A stretch of 6,117 nt of DNA from Actinomycetales bacterium (GCA_028868555.1 JAGWUG010000056.1:1-6117), one strand, 5' to 3'; positions 1-6,117 are shown, numbered from the stretch's first letter. Program-made: numbers and translations. The notes: generated by a model not told the origin, from the sequence alone.

Positions 1-926
1 TCACCGATGACCAACTCTGCGTCAACCGACATCTTGGTTCCCAGACCCGAACAGGCTGGGCAGGCACCGAATGGTGCGTTGAACGAGAAGGTGCGTGGCT
101 CGATTTCGGTGAGGGTCAGCGGGTGCTCGTTCGGGCAACTCATCTTCTCGCTAAAGACGCGAGTGCGGCTCGGGGCATCGGTGGGTTCATCAACGAAGTC
201 AATGAGGATGCGGCCACCGGCCAGCTTGAGCGCGGTCTCAACCGAGTCAGTCAGGCGACCGATGATGTCTTCCTTGGCCACCAGGCGGTCAACCACAACC
301 GAAATGTCGTGCTTGAAGGTCTTCTTCAGCGGCTCGGCATCGGCCAGCTGAACGGTCTCGCCGTCAACAACTGCGCGGGCATAACCCTGGGTCAGCAGGT
401 CCTTGAACAGGTCAACGAACTCACCCTTCTTCTGGGTGACGATGGGCGCCAGCACCTGGTAGCGGGTGCCATCTGCAAGCTCCAGCAGCTGGTCCACAAT
501 CTGCTGCGGAGTCTGCTTGATGATGCGCTCGCCACATTCCGGGCAGTGTGGAACACCGATGCGAGCCCAGAGCAGACGCAGGTAGTCGTGAATCTCGGTG
601 ATGGTACCCACGGTGGATCGCGGGTTGCGGTTGGTGGACTTCTGGTCGATGGAAACTGCAGGGCTCAGGCCCTCGATGAAGTCAACGTCTGGGCGGTCTA
701 CCTGGCCCAGGAACTGGCGGGCGTAGGCGCTCAGGCTCTCCACGTAGCGGCGCTGGCCCTCGGCGAAGATGGTGTCAAAGGCCAACGATGATTTGCCCGA
801 ACCGCTGAGACCGGTGAAGACCACCAGGGAGTCGCGTGGGATCTCCACATCGAGGTTCTTCAGGTTGTGAACCCGAGCGCCCTTGACGTGCAGAGTATTG
901 GAGTGCGGGACCTTTGAGATAGACAC
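1..926 (-). CDS. uvrA: UvrABC excinuclease subunit A, N-terminal 308 residues (partial at window edge)
   Basis: UvrA is the DNA-damage sensor of nucleotide excision repair, a cytoplasmic ATPase of the ABC superfamily that dimerises and loads UvrB onto damaged DNA. Visible here are the first Walker A motif GLSGSGKSS (residues 39-47), the [19 protein letters not shown] block (54-72), the [17 protein letters not shown] block (92-108), CPEC (128-131), and a zinc-module pattern formed by C264-x3-H268 and C289-x2-C292. The gene runs off the window at base 1; family members are about 940-1000 residues, so roughly a third is present. The start is the GTG at 924-926, because an in-frame TAG (927-929) directly precedes it and the N-terminus aligns with actinobacterial UvrA as remembered. 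No Shine-Dalgarno sequence is evident, and a 5-bp inverted repeat (920-924/934-938) includes the last base of the start codon. It lies 29 nt after uvrB, so co-transcription is likely. Identity is very secure; the exact start is likely. Confidence 0.97.
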   Translation of the reverse strand, partial: MSISKVPHSNTLHVKGARVHNLKNLDVEIPRDSLVVFTGLSGSGKSSLAFDTIFAEGQRRYVESLSAYARQFLGQVDRPDVDFIEGLSPAVSIDQKSTNRNPRSTVGTITEIHDYLRLLWARIGVPHCPECGERIIKQTPQQIVDQLLELADGTRYQVLAPIVTQKKGEFVDLFKDLLTQGYARAVVDGETVQLADAEPLKKTFKHDISVVVDRLVAKEDIIGRLTDSVETALKLAGGRILIDFVDEPTDAPSRTRVFSEKMSCPNEHPLTLTEIEPRTFSFNAPFGACPACSGLGTKMSVDAELVIG

Positions 927-955
927 CTAGAAAGTCTAAATCGCAGGAGAGACAA

Positions 956-3025
956 CTAGAGCTTGTCGGCCTTATCCATCTGGCGAATCTCGTACTTGAG
1001 TTCCGAAATCTCGTCGCGCAGTCGAGCCGCCAGCTCAAAGTTGAGCTCCGCAGCTGCCGAACGCATTTCTTCGTCTAGCTCCACCACTACCTTGAGTAGT
1101 TCTTCACGGCCGTTTGCGTTGAGGCCAGCACGTCCGCGAGCCGGCAGCACAGCCTTGCCGTCGCGGCTGCGCTTCTGCTTGGACAACAGTTCTTCGGTGT
1201 CGGCCTGCTCGCTCATGATCTGGTCGGTGATGTCGGCAATCTTCTTGCGCAGTGGCTGCGGGTCGATGCCGTTGGCTAGGTTGTAGGCAACCTGCTTCTC
1301 GCGGCGGCGGTTGGTCTCGTCTAGGGCGCGAGCCATCGAATCGGTGATCTTGTCGGCGTACATGTGCACTTCGCCGTTGATGTTACGGGCGGCACGACCG
1401 ATGGTCTGAATGAGGCTGGTGGTGGAACGCAGGAAACCTTCCTTGTCGGCATCCAGGATGCTCACCAGCGAGACCTCAGGTAGGTCTAGACCCTCACGCA
1501 GCAGGTTGATGCCTACCAGTACGTCGTAGATGCCCTGGCGAAGCTCGCGTAGCAACTCGACTCGACGCAGAGTGTCCACATCGGAGTGGAGGTAACGCAC
1601 GCGAACGCCAGCTTCGGTGAGGAAGTCGGTCAGTTCCTCGGCCATCTTCTTGGTGAGGGTGGTAACCAGTACGCGCTCATCCTTGGCAGACCTGATTCTG
1701 ATTTCCTCAAGCAGGTCGTCAATCTGGCCCTTGCTCGGCTTGATTACCACCTGTGGGTCAACCAGTCCGGTTGGGCGAATGATCTGCTCCACCACGCCAT
1801 CGGTGATGCCCAGCTCGTACTTGCCTGGGGTGGCCGATAGGTAAACGGTCTGACCGATGCGCTCCTGGAACTCCGCCCACTTCAGCGGACGGTTGTCCAT
1901 AGCGCTAGGTAGGCGGAAGCCGTGCTCCACCAGGGTGCGCTTACGAGAGGAGTCGCCCTCGAACATGGCGCCAATCTGAGGCACGGTCACGTGAGATTCA
2001 TCAATGACGGTTAGGAAGTCCTCTGGGAAGTAGTCCAGCAGGCAGGAAGGCGCACTACCCGGAGCGCGACCATCAATCTGACGGCTGTAGTTCTCAATAC
2101 CCGAGCAGAAGCCAATCTCACGAATCATCTCCAGGTCGAAGGTGGTTCGCATCTTGATGCGCTGAGCCTCAAGCAGCTTGCCCTGAGACTCAAACTCCTT
2201 GACTCGGGCAACCATCTCTTCCTCAATCTGCTCTAGCGCGCGGCCCATGGCATCGGGGGTAGCAACGTAGTAGGAGGCAGGGAAGACGGCCACGGTGTCT
2301 AGCTGGGCGATGATTTCACCGGTTAGCGGGTGCAGGCTGTAGAGCGCCTCAATCTCATCTCCGAACAGCTCAATGCGAATGGCCATCTCGTCATAGACCG
2401 GGATGATCTCAATGGTGTCTCCCTTGACGCGGAAGTTACCGCGGCTGAAGTCAACGTCGTTGCGCTGATACTGCTGGGCCACGAAGGCCTTGATTAGGTC
2501 CTGACGGTCGATGCGTTGGCCCACCTGAAGCGGAAGGCTCTGGTCCAGATACTCCTTAGGGGCGCCAAGACCGTAGATACACGAAACCGTACTGACCACA
2601 ACCACGTCGCGGCGGCTCAGCAGGTTCATGGTGGCCTTGTAACGCAGGCGCTCCACCTCGGAGTTGATGCTCGAGTCCTTCTCGATGAAGGTATCGGTCT
2701 GCGGTACGTATGCCTCGGGCTGGTAGTAGTCGTAGTAGGACACAAAGTACTCAACCGCGTTGTTAGGTAACAGAGTGCGGAACTCGTTCACCAGCTGAGC
2801 GGCCAGGGTCTTGTTGTGCGCCAGCACCAGGGTCGGGCGCTGCACGGCTTCAATCAGCCACGCGGTGGTTGCAGACTTACCGGTACCGGTGGCACCGAGC
2901 AGAACCACGTCCTTCTCCCCCGCGTTGATGCGGGCGGCAAGCTCGGCAATTGCGGTTGGCTGATCGCCAGAAGGCTTGTAGTCGCTGACAACCTCAAAGG
3001 GTCTAAAACTGCGGGTGGTATCCAC
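956..3025 (-). CDS. uvrB: UvrABC excinuclease subunit B (damage-verifying helicase)
   Basis: UvrB receives DNA from UvrA, verifies the lesion with its beta-hairpin and recruits the UvrC nuclease. The 689-residue product is full length for the family. In order it shows a Q-like motif (YKPSGDQP, 16-23), Walker A GATGTGKS (44-51), the aromatic beta-hairpin [15 protein letters not shown] (97-111) that inserts between DNA strands, the UvrA-interacting domain 2 (about 155-250), Walker B DESH (342-345), [10 protein letters not shown], motif VI GRAARN (543-548), a basic linker (about 616-641), and the C-terminal UVR coiled-coil motif (about 645-680) that contacts UvrC. No key residue is missing. The start is GTG (3023-3025), sharing its G with the coaE TAG stop; a GGAG lies about 11 nt upstream inside coaE. 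This suggests translation coupled to coaE. No LexA operator was seen at the junction. Identity is essentially certain. Confidence 0.98.
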   Translation of the reverse strand: MDTTRSFRPFEVVSDYKPSGDQPTAIAELAARINAGEKDVVLLGATGTGKSATTAWLIEAVQRPTLVLAHNKTLAAQLVNEFRTLLPNNAVEYFVSYYDYYQPEAYVPQTDTFIEKDSSINSEVERLRYKATMNLLSRRDVVVVSTVSCIYGLGAPKEYLDQSLPLQVGQRIDRQDLIKAFVAQQYQRNDVDFSRGNFRVKGDTIEIIPVYDEMAIRIELFGDEIEALYSLHPLTGEIIAQLDTVAVFPASYYVATPDAMGRALEQIEEEMVARVKEFESQGKLLEAQRIKMRTTFDLEMIREIGFCSGIENYSRQIDGRAPGSAPSCLLDYFPEDFLTVIDESHVTVPQIGAMFEGDSSRKRTLVEHGFRLPSAMDNRPLKWAEFQERIGQTVYLSATPGKYELGITDGVVEQIIRPTGLVDPQVVIKPSKGQIDDLLEEIRIRSAKDERVLVTTLTKKMAEELTDFLTEAGVRVRYLHSDVDTLRRVELLRELRQGIYDVLVGINLLREGLDLPEVSLVSILDADKEGFLRSTTSLIQTIGRAARNINGEVHMYADKITDSMARALDETNRRREKQVAYNLANGIDPQPLRKKIADITDQIMSEQADTEELLSKQKRSRDGKAVLPARGRAGLNANGREELLKVVVELDEEMRSAAAELNFELAARLRDEISELKYEIRQMDKADKL

Positions 3026-3708
3026 TAGGAACCCATCTCCGCTTCGCCATCGGCGTTAAAGGTCAGGCGCTCGCCGTTTTTAAGCACACCGATGCCCTGC
3101 AGCCGCAGTTTCTCGGTGGCTTCGCGCTCAAACTGGAGCCAGAGCTTGCCAGCGTCCTTGAGCAGCAGCCCAAGATCCTGGTTGGAGCTCAGGATGAAGT
3201 CGGCGGCATTGGCGCGCTGAGCCGGAGTGGCTTGGTTGCGAATCCGGGCCAGAGCCTGTTCGGCAGACATCTGGCGGTGGCTAACCATGCGCTTCACCTG
3301 CTCCTCCAGCGGAGCCTCAACGGTCACGATGCGGTCAAAGGGTAGCTGGCTCCCGGATTCCACCAGCAGCGGGATGTTGTATACCACCATTGCCTCTGGG
3401 CGCTGGGCCGCAATCTGGGCCTGAGTCTCGGCGCGCACCAGCGGATGGGTGATGGCCTCCAGGCGCTTGCGCTTCTCCGGGTCGTTGAAGACTATTTCGG
3501 CAAGCGCAGCGCGGTTCAGGCTGCCGTTTTCGTTGAGCACCGATGCCCCGAACTCGGCCTCAACGGCTGCGAGTCCCGGCGTGCCCGGTTGAACTACCTG
3601 ACGGGCGATGGCATCGGCGTCTAAGTGCACCGCACCCAGCGACTGCCAGTGTTCGGCAACCGTGGATTTGCCGGCCGCGATACCGCCGGTTAGCCCAATC
3701 AAAAACAT
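3025..3708 (-). CDS. coaE: Dephospho-CoA kinase
   Basis: CoaE phosphorylates the 3' hydroxyl of dephospho-CoA's ribose using ATP, the last step of coenzyme A synthesis in the cytoplasm. The 227-residue protein opens with a strand and P-loop, [16 protein letters not shown] (residues 1-16, GGIAAGKST 8-16). It continues with HLDADAIAR (D30 and D32, substrate side), ITHPLVR (86-92), [10 protein letters not shown] (110-119), a DRIVTVEAP strand (125-133), and R140/R145 with RIRNQAT (155-161) of the lid region. Mycobacterial CoaE carries an extra C-terminal UPF0157/GrpB-like domain; this one does not, having only a short extension past the usual length of about 200. The ATG is well bounded, since an in-frame TAG lies three codons upstream (3718-3720). 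The ribosome-binding site is weak. It lies downstream of the rpsA terminator and overlaps uvrB by one base, so it probably heads a coaE-uvrB-uvrA unit. Confidence 0.96.
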   Translation of the reverse strand: MFLIGLTGGIAAGKSTVAEHWQSLGAVHLDADAIARQVVQPGTPGLAAVEAEFGASVLNENGSLNRAALAEIVFNDPEKRKRLEAITHPLVRAETQAQIAAQRPEAMVVYNIPLLVESGSQLPFDRIVTVEAPLEEQVKRMVSHRQMSAEQALARIRNQATPAQRANAADFILSSNQDLGLLLKDAGKLWLQFEREATEKLRLQGIGVLKNGERLTFNADGEAEMGS

Positions 3709-3723
3709 GAGATAAGCCTAAGC

Positions 3724-3740
3724 GTTTGGCGGCGCCGAAC
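3724..3740. promoter_or_regulatory. 17-bp near-perfect palindrome between the rpsA terminator and coaE
   Basis: The sequence GTTTGGCGGCGCCGAAC reads as a palindrome around base 3732, with one mismatched pair out of eight. It sits 16 nt upstream of the coaE ATG, in the short stretch where a promoter for coaE-uvrB-uvrA would be expected. Candidate minus-strand -10 boxes are TAGGCT (3715-3720) and TTATCT (3710-3715), both without a convincing -35. It could be a protein operator or a small RNA hairpin in the coaE leader. It is not a LexA box of the GAAC-N4-GTTC type. A functional role is inference, and chance in GC-rich DNA is possible. Confidence 0.25.
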
Positions 3741-3763
3741 GGACGGACGTGGCTTAAAGCAGA

Positions 3764-3789
3764 AGGCCCACCCCTTTCGGGATGGGCCT
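3764..3789 (-). terminator. Intrinsic (Rho-independent) terminator after rpsA
   Basis: On the minus strand the arms AGGCCCA (3783-3789) and TGGGCCT (3764-3770) pair, followed by one U-G wobble and three G-C pairs. This gives an 11-bp stem closed by a GAAA tetraloop (3775-3778), a stabilising loop of the GNRA class. A pyrimidine-rich TCTGCTTT tract (3756-3763) follows directly, a moderately good U-tract. It begins 25 nt after the rpsA stop and ends 55 nt before the coaE start. It should end most rpsA transcripts. The broken U-tract may allow some read-through into coaE. Confidence 0.85.
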
Positions 3790-3795
3790 CTTACC

Positions 3796-3809
3796 AGTCC
3801 GTAGGGACT
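3796..3809 (-). other. Small stem-loop between the rpsA stop and its terminator
   Basis: The arms AGTCC (3805-3809 on the minus strand) and GGACT (3796-3800) form a perfect 5-bp stem with a 4-nt loop, 5 nt downstream of the rpsA TAA. Together with the terminator stem 6 nt further on, it makes a tandem hairpin at the rpsA 3' end. It lacks its own U-tract, so it is not a terminator. A role in blocking 3' exonucleases or aiding termination is inference. Confidence 0.4.
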
Positions 3810-3814
3810 TGAGA

Positions 3815-5281
3815 TTACTTGCCGTTGAGCTTGTCGCGCAGAGCTGCGAGCGACTCGTCGCCAGCCAGGGTGCCGGCAGCAGCGCTGTCCGAACCGTAGC
3901 TGGTAGGAGCTGCATCGGTGCCTGCAGCGGCGGTAGCGCCGGTGCTCTCTGGGAGGGTAGCTGCGAGTGCGTTGAAAGCAGCAACCTGCTTCTTGTGCGA
4001 CTCCCAGCGGGTGTGGGCCTCGGTCCACTCCTTCTCCCACTTGGCGCGAGCCTCTTCGAAGCCAGGCTTCCACTCGTTGGTGGTGGCGTCGAAGCCCTCT
4101 GGGTACTTGTAGTTGCCCTTCTCGTCGAAGTCAGCAGCCATACCGTACAGAGCTGGGTTGAAGTCGGTGCCCTCAGGGTCAACCTCTTCAATGGCCTGCT
4201 TGAGCGAGAGCGAGATACGACGACGGTCGAGGTCGATGTCGATTACCTTGACGAATACGTCCTGGTTGACCGATACAACCTGCTCGGCGAGGTCGATGTG
4301 CTTGCTCGAAAGCTCGGAGATGTGAACCAGACCCTCGATGCCGTCGGCAACGCGTACGAATGCACCGAAAGGAACCAGCTTGGTGACCTTACCTGGTGCG
4401 TACTGACCGATTGCGTGGGTGCGGGCGAATACCTGCCATGGGTCTTCCTGGGTGGCCTTGAGCGACAGCGATACACGCTCGCGCTCCTGGTCAACCTCGA
4501 GAACCTCAACGGTAACTTCCTGGCCGATCTCAACAACTTCGCTAGCGTGCTCGATGTGCTTCCAGCTGAGCTCGGATACGTGGACGAGACCGTCAACGCC
4601 ACCGAGGTCGATGAAGGCACCGAAGTTAACGATGCTGGAAACAACACCGGTGCGGATCTGGCCCTTGGCCAGGTCTGCGAGGAAGGTGCTGCGGCTAGCC
4701 GACTGGCTCTCCTCGAGGAGGGCGCGACGGCTCAGAACTACGTTGTTGCGGTTCTTGTCGAGCTCGAGGATCTTGGCCTCAACCTTCTGACCCAGGTATG
4801 GGCCGAGGTCGCGAACGCGACGAAGCTCGATAAGCGATGCTGGGAGGAAGCCGCGGAGGCCGATGTCAACGATCAGACCACCCTTAACAACTTCGATGAC
4901 AACACCGGTAACGGTGCCGTCTGCTTCCTTAACCTTCTCAACGTCGCCCCACGCACGCTCGTACTGAGCACGCTTCTTGGAGAGGATGAGACGGCCTTCC
5001 TTGTCTTCCTTCTGAAGAACAAGTGCCTCTACGGTGTCACCGACAGCGACGATCTCGCTTGGGTCGGCGTCGTGGCGGATGGAAAGCTCACGCGATGGGA
5101 TGACACCCTCGGTCTTGTAACCAACGTCGAGGAGAACCTCGTCGCGGTCAATCTTGACAACGGTACCTTCGATGAGGTCGCCGTCGTTGAAGAACTTGAG
5201 GGTTGCTTCGACTGCAGCGAGGAAGTCCTCAGCCGAGCCGATGTCGTTTACAGCAACCTGGGTTGCCTTACTGGTGGTCAT
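3815..5281 (-). CDS. rpsA: 30S ribosomal protein S1, four S1 repeats
   Basis: S1 binds single-stranded mRNA leaders and helps bring them to the 30S subunit. The 488-residue product has four OB-fold S1 repeats at about 34-104, 122-187, 207-275 and 292-361. Repeats three and four are the most typical (NFGAFIDLGGVDGLVHVSEL and PFGAFVRVADGIEGLVHISE). Gram-negative S1 usually has six repeats; four is the actinobacterial form. After them come the actinobacterial tail segment with YPEGFD and TNEW, a charged Trp-rich helix, an Ala/Thr/Ser/Gly-rich flexible stretch (about 438-476), and a short C-terminal motif LAALRDKLNGK. The ATG is the only choice, since an in-frame TAA lies at 5306-5308 with no start codon between. 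Only GAG (5292-5294) serves as a weak Shine-Dalgarno. The gene probably has its own promoter and structured leader upstream and a terminator downstream. TTA, CTA and TCA codons are absent, leaving a long antisense frame open. Confidence 0.98.
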   Translation of the reverse strand: MTTSKATQVAVNDIGSAEDFLAAVEATLKFFNDGDLIEGTVVKIDRDEVLLDVGYKTEGVIPSRELSIRHDADPSEIVAVGDTVEALVLQKEDKEGRLILSKKRAQYERAWGDVEKVKEADGTVTGVVIEVVKGGLIVDIGLRGFLPASLIELRRVRDLGPYLGQKVEAKILELDKNRNNVVLSRRALLEESQSASRSTFLADLAKGQIRTGVVSSIVNFGAFIDLGGVDGLVHVSELSWKHIEHASEVVEIGQEVTVEVLEVDQERERVSLSLKATQEDPWQVFARTHAIGQYAPGKVTKLVPFGAFVRVADGIEGLVHISELSSKHIDLAEQVVSVNQDVFVKVIDIDLDRRRISLSLKQAIEEVDPEGTDFNPALYGMAADFDEKGNYKYPEGFDATTNEWKPGFEEARAKWEKEWTEAHTRWESHKKQVAAFNALAATLPESTGATAAAGTDAAPTSYGSDSAAAGTLAGDESLAALRDKLNGK

Positions 5282-5298
5282 GTAGTGTTTACTCGATT

Positions 5299-5373
5299 TT
5301 TTGGGTTACTCGGGTCACGGCAAAACCTCACCCCAAAATGCGATGATTTTGCTTTACCGTGACAATTGACGGT
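5299..5373 (-). promoter_or_regulatory. Structured 5' leader of rpsA, candidate autoregulatory RNA with pseudoknot
   Basis: In minus-strand RNA, GUCACGG (5357-5363) pairs with CCGUGAC (5314-5320). After a 5-nt bulge UAAAG (5352-5356), CAAAA (5347-5351) pairs with UUUUG (5321-5325), giving 12 bp around a 21-nt loop (5326-5346). UUUUGGG in that loop (5332-5338) matches CCCAAAA (5299-5305) just downstream, which would form an H-type pseudoknot ending 17 nt before the rpsA ATG. Upstream, ACCGU (5369-5373) matches ACGGU (5356-5360), a 5-bp alternative that uses the same bases as the main stem. The pairings are seen directly; folding and regulation are inferred. Gammaproteobacterial rpsA also has a folded leader with a poor Shine-Dalgarno and is repressed by S1, which makes autoregulation a reasonable guess here. 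Confidence 0.5.
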
Positions 5374-5377
5374 TTTT

Positions 5378-5389
5378 GCACAAATGTGC
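5378..5389. promoter_or_regulatory. Palindrome GCACA-N2-TGTGC at the expected rpsA transcription start
   Basis: Perfect 5-bp arms (5378-5382 and 5385-5389) flank two bases. The site sits just downstream of the candidate -10 elements, about where transcription of rpsA would start. That position and the tight symmetry suit a repressor operator better than an RNA hairpin, because a 2-nt loop is too small. No known regulator can be named from the sequence, and chance occurrence is possible. Confidence 0.3.
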
Positions 5390-5390
5390 C

Positions 5391-5425
5391 CACTTAGACT
5401 ATCGGAGTTTCCCGTGTCAAATCAA
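5391..5425 (-). promoter_or_regulatory. Probable promoter of rpsA
   Basis: The minus strand carries a perfect -35 hexamer TTGACA (5415-5420). With an 18-bp spacer the -10 would be TAAGTG (5391-5396), which is poor. An overlapping pair, TTGATT (5420-5425) and TAGTCT (5396-5401) with an 18-bp spacer, fits the TAnnnT rule for -10 boxes better. Either places the start near 5384-5390, giving a leader of about 105 nt. The region is AT-rich compared with the flanking genes. Which pair is used cannot be told by eye. Confidence 0.45.
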
Positions 5426-5471
5426 GGATTTTGGCGCAGTGTTACGCGGTATTTTGCCCTCCGCCAAGGCG

Positions 5472-5735
5472 CTAAAACTGGGCGATCAGCGCTTCCAGCA
5501 GCTCCGCGGCCTCGGCATCGGTGTTTGCGGTAACGCTAATGGTTAGTTCTTCACCAAACCGGGCCCCCAGAGTGAGCAGCGAAAGCACGCTATCACCCCG
5601 CACCGATGCCTCACCGCCGCGACCGATTGTCACCTCTAGGCCACTATCTCCCGCGATTCTCGCGAACTCGGTAGCCGGACGAGCGTGCCATCCTTCGGGC
5701 TGTCGGATGGCGATGTTAGCGGTGACGGTGGCCAT
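5472..5735 (-). CDS. ptsH: HPr-family phosphocarrier protein
   Basis: HPr passes a phosphate from PEP via Enzyme I to sugar-specific IIA proteins of the phosphotransferase system. The 87-residue product has the family's size and its active-site block GWHARPATEFARIA, with phospho-accepting H17 and the conserved R19. The second family block is GDSVLSLLTLGA (47-58); S49 lies where Gram-positive HPr has regulatory Ser46. A Trp precedes the histidine, where Leu or Ile is usual (GLHARPA/GIHARPA). The ATG at 5733-5735 was chosen because it places the histidine near residue 15-17 and leaves a 10-nt gap after polA; an in-frame ATG at 5777 would add 14 unlike residues and overlap polA. No Enzyme I or EII gene is in the window, so its PTS partners are unknown. 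It is probably co-transcribed with polA. No terminator is obvious after it: CGCC-TT-GGCG (5462-5471) lacks a U-tract. Confidence 0.88.
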   Translation of the reverse strand: MATVTANIAIRQPEGWHARPATEFARIAGDSGLEVTIGRGGEASVRGDSVLSLLTLGARFGEELTISVTANTDAEAAELLEALIAQF

Positions 5736-5745
5736 GGATTGAAGC

Positions 5746-6117
5746 CTAGTGGCCCGCCAGATCCCAGTTGGTGCCAACTCCCACGTGAACCTCGAGCGGG
5801 ACCGAAAGCTCCACCACGGTGTCCATTCGGTGGGTTACCAGGTTGGTCATGGTCTCCAGCTCTCCCGGGGCAACCTCAAAAACAAGTTCGTCGTGAACCT
5901 GAAGGAGCATGCGGCTCTTGAGACCCTGCTCCTGAATGTCGTTGGAAATCTGGTTCATGGCCAACTTCATGATGTCTGCGGCTGTGCCCTGGATTGGCGC
6001 GTTGAGAGCGGCTCGGCGTGCGTTCTCGCGCAGCTGGAAGATCTTGGAGTTGAGGTCATCAAAGGGGCGGCGGCGGCCGAAGGTTGTGGTGGTGAAACCC
6101 TCGGTCTTGGCGATGTC
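5746..6117 (-). CDS. polA: DNA polymerase I, C-terminal 123 residues (partial at window edge)
   Basis: Pol I fills the gaps left by excision repair and removed Okazaki primers. Only the end of the family-A polymerase domain is present. It shows the TTFGRRRPF segment (visible residues 12-20), the conserved NARRAALNAPIQGTAADIMKLAM region (about 32-54), and motif C, LQVHDELVFEV, holding the catalytic aspartate of the second metal-binding site (E. coli Asp882) and the neighbouring glutamate. The end VPLEVHVGVGTNWDLAGH matches the usual C-terminus (VGxGxNWDxAH). The frame is open to base 6117, so the start, any exonuclease domains and polymerase motifs A and B lie outside. The stop is TAG at 5746-5748, 10 nt before ptsH. 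Adjacency to rpsA is the actinobacterial arrangement. Confidence 0.97.
   Translation of the reverse strand, partial: DIAKTEGFTTTTFGRRRPFDDLNSKIFQLRENARRAALNAPIQGTAADIMKLAMNQISNDIQEQGLKSRMLLQVHDELVFEVAPGELETMTNLVTHRMDTVVELSVPLEVHVGVGTNWDLAGH

Noticed and set aside
123..791. 222-codon open frame on the + strand antisense to uvrA
   Set aside because: Same codon-register effect opposite a secure uvrA reading frame; no ribosome-binding site or recognisable motif.
3699..4191. Minus-strand open frames of 124 and 145 codons overlapping rpsA and the coaE leader
   Set aside because: They lie out of frame inside rpsA, have Arg/Ser/Pro-rich low-information translations and show no family motifs.
3782..5362. 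526-codon open frame on the + strand antisense to rpsA
   Set aside because: It is in codon register with rpsA, so it stays open only because rpsA avoids TTA, CTA and TCA codons, as expected for a highly expressed gene in GC-rich DNA. The antisense product resembles no family I know, and the frame runs through the rpsA terminator and leader.
5366..5400. + strand promoter from TTGACG (5366-5371) and TAGACT (5395-5400)
   Set aside because: The spacer is 23 bp, too long, and there is no + strand gene downstream for it to serve.
5431..5471. Inverted repeats after ptsH (CGCC-TT-GGCG at 5462-5471; TTGGCG/CGCCAA at 5431-5436/5462-5467) as a terminator
   Set aside because: Stems are only 4-6 bp, the longer one has a 25-nt loop, and neither is followed by a U-tract on the minus strand.
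5472..5777. Longer 101-residue version of the HPr protein starting at 5777
   Set aside because: The extra 14 residues come from sequence encoding the end of polA in another frame and have no counterpart in HPr. The ATG at 5735 gives normal spacing to the active histidine.

Overview
This window reads as a stretch of an actinobacterial chromosome, most likely from the Microbacteriaceae or a near relative. Three things point there. The gene order polA - rpsA - coaE - uvrB - uvrA is the one seen in Actinobacteria (in Mycobacterium tuberculosis: Rv1629 polA, Rv1630 rpsA, Rv1631 coaE, Rv1633 uvrB, Rv1638 uvrA). The S1 protein has the actinobacterial form, with four S1 repeats and a YPEGFD/TNEW tail. 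The base composition is fairly GC-rich but moderate by eye, with GTG starts. The family assignment is inference.

All six genes lie on the minus strand, so transcription runs from high to low coordinates. In that order: the 3' end of polA (DNA polymerase I, cut by the window edge at 6117); ptsH, a short HPr-like phosphocarrier gene 10 nt after polA; a 190-nt intergenic region (5282-5471) with a probable promoter and a structured leader for rpsA; rpsA (ribosomal protein S1); a hairpin and an intrinsic terminator (3764-3809); coaE (dephospho-CoA kinase); uvrB, whose GTG start overlaps the coaE stop by one base; and the first 308 codons of uvrA, cut by the window edge at 1.

Functionally this is mainly an informational and DNA-repair cluster. 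UvrA and UvrB find and verify damage in nucleotide excision repair and Pol I resynthesises the excised patch. S1 helps mRNA onto the ribosome and CoaE makes coenzyme A. HPr is the outlier, a sugar-transport and regulatory phosphocarrier. The signals suggest at least two transcription units: (polA-ptsH) with rpsA, ending at the terminator after rpsA, and coaE-uvrB-uvrA, which needs its own promoter or read-through. No clear LexA box was seen upstream of coaE, uvrB or uvrA.

The coding content is ordinary. The most interesting feature is the rpsA 5' leader (about 5299-5373). It contains a 12-bp bulged stem, a loop that can pair downstream to form a pseudoknot close to the start codon, and an upstream arm that competes for the same stem. 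There is no good Shine-Dalgarno sequence. This resembles an autoregulatory ribosomal-protein leader, but the proposal comes from reading the sequence and has not been tested. No mobile elements, CRISPR arrays, tRNAs or rRNAs were seen.
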